Assembly (NCBI GenBank): GCA_023256115.1
Contig: JAGDWU010000013.1
Coordinates: forward strand, 1-8,695
DNA length: 8,695 nt
Direction of reading: 5' to 3'
Origin: Candidatus Aenigmatarchaeota archaeon
Lineage (GTDB): Archaea > Aenigmatarchaeota > Aenigmatarchaeia > CG10238-14 > SpSt-28
Made by a program: the position numbers and the translations under genes. Position 1 is the first letter of the stretch, and every line of letters begins with the position of its first letter. The notes beneath the pieces are model-generated. The model had not been told where the DNA came from. It did no database searches and saw only the letters and a list, made by a program, of their open reading frames with translations. This document shows positions 6,483-8,695 of the stretch, piece by piece.

Positions 6483-6893
6483 ATGAAATTAGAAAGAGTA
6501 AAAGAAATTGCAGCTCAAATTTTGAAGGTTGGAAAAAGTAAAATTTGGATTGACCCAACTAAAATAAAGGAAATTGAAGAAGCTTCAACAAGAGCAGATG
6601 TAAAGAGATTTATAAATAAAGGTTATATAAAAAAGAAAGAAGATTTTTTGCCTTGGAAGGAAAAAAGAAAAGAAAAAAAAGAAAGAAAGCATGTTAGAAA
6701 AGGTGGAAAATATTCTATAGTTTCAAAAAAAAGACAATGGATAAATAGAATAAGAGCAATTAGAAAATTATTGAAAAAATTAAAAGAAAAAAATGTTATA
6801 GATAGTAAAACGTATAGAAAATTGTATAGAATGGCGAAAGGTGGATATTTTAAATCTAGAAGAGATGTATTAAACTATTTAACTAAAAAATAA
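6483..6893 (+). CDS. rpl19e: Ribosomal protein eL19 (L19e)
   Basis: The protein has 136 residues, slightly short of the usual archaeal length of about 145-150. It begins with the family-typical MKLERVKEIAAQILKVGKSK, followed by IWIDPTKIKEIEEASTRADV, a very basic linker (KEKRKEKKERKHVRKGGK, about 58-75) and a helical C-terminal part WINRIRAIRKLLKKLKEK. The family is restricted to archaea and eukaryotes and sits on the large subunit, which fixes the domain of this DNA. The linker includes a run of eight A (6673-6680) that keeps frame. The stop overlaps the next start by one base (TAATG), so it is translationally coupled to uL18. Confidence 0.95.
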   Translation: MKLERVKEIAAQILKVGKSKIWIDPTKIKEIEEASTRADVKRFINKGYIKKKEDFLPWKEKRKEKKERKHVRKGGKYSIVSKKRQWINRIRAIRKLLKKLKEKNVIDSKTYRKLYRMAKGGYFKSRRDVLNYLTKK

Positions 6894-7417
6894 TGGCAAA
6901 AGATGCAACTTATAAAGTAAAGTTTAGAAGAAGAAGAGAATTTAAAACTAATTATAAAAAAAGAATTTCTTTATTAAAATCTGGCAAGCCTAGATTAGTT
7001 GTAAGGAAAACAAATAGATATATAATTGCACAAATAGTTATTAGCAAAGAAGCTCAAGACTATACTTTAATCGGAATTACATCAAAAATATTAAAAAAAT
7101 TTGGTTGGAATTATTCTTGCAAAAATTTGCCTGCTTGTTATTTAACTGGTTTAATAATTGGAAAGCTTGCTATTAAAAATAATATAAATGAAGCAATTTT
7201 AGATATTGGATTAAATAGGAGTACTAAAGGTAATAGAATATATGCCGTTTTAAAAGGAGCATTAGATGCTGGATTAAAAGTTCCGCATAGCGAAGAAATA
7301 TTGCCAAACGAAGAAAGAATTAAAGGTTTTCACATTGCAAATTATTTAGAAAAATTTAAAAATTTGCCAAATGATTTTGAATTAGTTAAGCAAAAAATTT
7401 TAGAAAAATTTAAATAA
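6893..7417 (+). CDS. rpl18: Ribosomal protein uL18 (archaeal L18)
   Basis: The protein has 174 residues, within the archaeal/eukaryotic L5-like range and much longer than bacterial L18 (about 117). It starts with the basic 5S rRNA-binding N-terminus (YKVKFRRRREFKTNYKKR), then LLKSGKPRLVVRKTNRYIIA, the core ACYLTGLIIGKLAIKNNI, and the typical end KGALDAGLKVPHSEEILPNE with ERIKGFHIANY. It binds 5S rRNA in the central protuberance. The start overlaps the eL19 stop by one base and the end is 3 bp from uS5, consistent with one ribosomal operon. Confidence 0.96.
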   Translation: MAKDATYKVKFRRRREFKTNYKKRISLLKSGKPRLVVRKTNRYIIAQIVISKEAQDYTLIGITSKILKKFGWNYSCKNLPACYLTGLIIGKLAIKNNINEAILDIGLNRSTKGNRIYAVLKGALDAGLKVPHSEEILPNEERIKGFHIANYLEKFKNLPNDFELVKQKILEKFK

Positions 7418-7420
7418 TAT

Positions 7421-8068
7421 ATGGAACAAATTACATGGCAACCAAAAACAAAACTTGGAAAATTAGCTTTGGAAGGAAAAATAACAATAGATGAAATACT
7501 AGAAAAAAATTTAGTAATAAAAGAGCCTGAAATTGTTGATTATTTGCTTCCAAATTTAAAAGTTGAATTTGTTTTAATTGGTAAAGGTGGTACAAAAGGT
7601 GGAGCTGGCTTTAGAATTCCAGTAAAAAGAAGTGCAAAAGTTACTGCTAGCGGAAGAAGAATAAAATACTCTATAATGGTAATAGTTGGAAATGAAAATG
7701 GAATTGTTGGAATTGGAAGAGGGAAATCTAAGGAAGTAAGAAATGCATATTTAAAAGCATTAAGAAATGCAAAAAAGAATTTAATAAAAGTTTTAAGAGG
7801 TTGTGGTCATTGGGAGTGTGATTGTGGAGAAGCACATAGTATTCCATGGAAAAGTTATGGAAAAAGCGGTAGTGTAAAAGTTGTTTTATTACCAGCTCCA
7901 AAAGGTGTTGGTTTAGTATGCGATGAAGAAAGCAAAAAATTGTTTAGATTAGCTGGAATAAAAGATATTAGAGTTCAAACTTTTGGCAGAACAAAACAAC
8001 ATATAAATTTGATTCAAGCAATGTTTGATGCTTTAAAAAATATTCCTAAATTTAACAAAAAAGATTAA
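7421..8068 (+). CDS. rps5: Ribosomal protein uS5 (archaeal S5)
   Basis: The protein has 215 residues. An archaeal N-terminal extension (WQPKTKLGKLALEGKITIDE) precedes the double-stranded RNA-binding S5 domain (GAGFRIPVKRSAKVTASGRR, then IKYSIMVIVGNENGIVGIGR) and the C-terminal domain (SVKVVLLPAPKGVGLV, LFRLAGIKDIRVQTFG). A cysteine/histidine cluster C128-x4-C133-x-C135-x3-H139 (RGCGHWECDCGEAH) is the form seen in archaeal uS5 and may bind zinc. It belongs to the small subunit decoding region. It ends the translation operon: uL30, uL15 and SecY, which follow in the usual archaeal order, are not next. Confidence 0.96.
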   Translation: MEQITWQPKTKLGKLALEGKITIDEILEKNLVIKEPEIVDYLLPNLKVEFVLIGKGGTKGGAGFRIPVKRSAKVTASGRRIKYSIMVIVGNENGIVGIGRGKSKEVRNAYLKALRNAKKNLIKVLRGCGHWECDCGEAHSIPWKSYGKSGSVKVVLLPAPKGVGLVCDEESKKLFRLAGIKDIRVQTFGRTKQHINLIQAMFDALKNIPKFNKKD

Positions 8069-8082
8069 CATTAACGTATTGA

Positions 8083-8094
8083 TTTTTTGTTTTT
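8083..8094 (+). terminator. T-rich archaeal-type terminator after uS5
   Basis: TTTTTTGTTTTT lies 14 bases after the uS5 stop, with no hairpin needed for archaeal factor-independent termination. It would end the SerRS-eL19-uL18-uS5 transcript. In DNA this AT-rich, T runs also occur by chance, so confidence is moderate. Confidence 0.45.
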
Positions 8095-8105
8095 AAAATC
8101 TTTTT

Positions 8106-8695
8106 ATGAAGTTTTTAGATTTATTTCAAGAACTTTTTGAAAAAGTACCGAAAATATCAACAAAAGAGTATTATATTAGCATAGATACTCCAATAGATTT
8201 AATTCATGGAAATGGGAAAAAATTCATATCAAATTTAATGGGAAAAAAGATAGAGCTAGAAAAAGGTACTTATGAATTAGCAAGAGAAATTCATGATGAA
8301 GTAATTAAAGATGAGCCCCCTTTGCCACAATATGAAGTTTTATTAAAGTTTGAAAATATATATCAACCTCTTGATGAAGTTGCAATGAATATCGATAGAA
8401 TTATAAATTCTTCATTATTTAGTAGCATAGTTATTCTATTTGTTGGTAGATCTACTAAACTGCCAATGCTTTACTATGCATTACATAATTACTTAGAAAA
8501 ATGGAGTAGGAATGCTTACCTTATTTGGTTGAGAAGCAGTAGGGAATCTACAGGAGGACTAAAAGCTTTCCAAGATATTGTTCCTACTGGAGCTGTTGGT
8601 TTAGCAGAGCTAAGAATCATAATGAACAAGCTAAAAAAACCTAGAGCTGTAATAGTAGTAGATGATATAATGATTACTGGCGGCACACTGAAAAC
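8106..8695 (+). CDS. Phosphoribosyltransferase-fold protein, partial (3' end outside window)
   Basis: The frame is open from ATG 8106 to the window end, 196 complete codons without a stop. The diagnostic type I PRTase PRPP-binding loop is AVIVVDDIMITGGTL (residues 181-195, with D186 D187 and TGGT). Upstream of it are a PPi-loop-like strand and turn (SIVILFVGRSTKLPMLYYAL, 107-126) and a second strand ending in charged residues (NAYLIWLRSSREST), at spacings that fit the fold. An N-terminal region of about 100 residues (HGNGKKFISNLMGKKIELEK and following) precedes the fold and is not recognised. The substrate base is unknown: it could be a salvage PRTase or a non-catalytic or accessory PRTase. 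There is no Shine-Dalgarno, and a T-rich stretch separates it from uS5, so it may have its own transcript. Confidence 0.75.
   Translation, partial: MKFLDLFQELFEKVPKISTKEYYISIDTPIDLIHGNGKKFISNLMGKKIELEKGTYELAREIHDEVIKDEPPLPQYEVLLKFENIYQPLDEVAMNIDRIINSSLFSSIVILFVGRSTKLPMLYYALHNYLEKWSRNAYLIWLRSSRESTGGLKAFQDIVPTGAVGLAELRIIMNKLKKPRAVIVVDDIMITGGTLK

Noticed and set aside
6640..6700. A-rich tract as a possible repeat or slippage site
   Set aside because: It encodes the normal lysine-rich linker of eL19 and the frame is intact on both sides.
1..8695. CRISPR array, tRNA, insertion sequence or att site
   Set aside because: No spaced repeats, cloverleaf-like conserved blocks, transposase motifs or long terminal repeats were seen on reading either strand.

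Overview
This window looks like archaeal chromosome, and probably comes from a small, very AT-rich genome such as those of the DPANN group. The evidence for Archaea is the gene set: eL19 has no bacterial equivalent, uL18 and uS5 are of the archaeal type, and their order eL19-uL18-uS5 is the archaeal 'spc' order. Most start codons have no Shine-Dalgarno sequence and sit close behind AT-rich boxes, which suggests leaderless transcripts. Codons are strongly biased to A/T (TTA, AGA, AAA). The lineage assignment is inference; no 16S or other phylogenetic marker is present.

Layout. Bases 1-528 (minus) hold a TylF-type O-methyltransferase gene, cut by the window edge and broken by a one-base frameshift in a homopolymer. 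It is the only gene here with a strong Shine-Dalgarno. Just upstream on the same strand are a 55-codon membrane ORF (500-667) and a membrane-anchored OB-fold protein (661-1053). Facing away, with only 4 bp between start codons, is a HAD hydrolase (1058-1669) that overlaps a TatD-type metallohydrolase (1662-2366). The TatD gene converges on and overlaps a phosphomannomutase/phosphoglucomutase (2341-3681, minus). That gene is divergent, 28 bp away, from a 12-TM MFS-like transporter (3710-4954). The transporter converges on and overlaps a 53-residue zinc-ribbon protein (4944-5105, minus). The zinc-ribbon gene shares a 53-bp divergent promoter region with a translation operon: seryl-tRNA synthetase (5159-6472), eL19 (6483-6893), uL18 (6893-7417) and uS5 (7421-8068). 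After a T-rich terminator-like stretch comes a phosphoribosyltransferase-fold gene (8106 onward) that runs off the right end.

How the genes work together. The right half is translation machinery: tRNA charging plus three ribosomal proteins, almost certainly cotranscribed. The middle genes (sugar-phosphate mutase, transporter, HAD phosphatase, TatD nuclease) are single-gene or two-gene housekeeping units packed head-to-head and tail-to-tail with overlaps. The left end looks accessory, with a foreign-looking methyltransferase next to what may be the truncated start of a membrane-protein gene. There is no stretch of 300 bases without a gene, and I saw no tRNA, rRNA, CRISPR array, transposase or long repeat.
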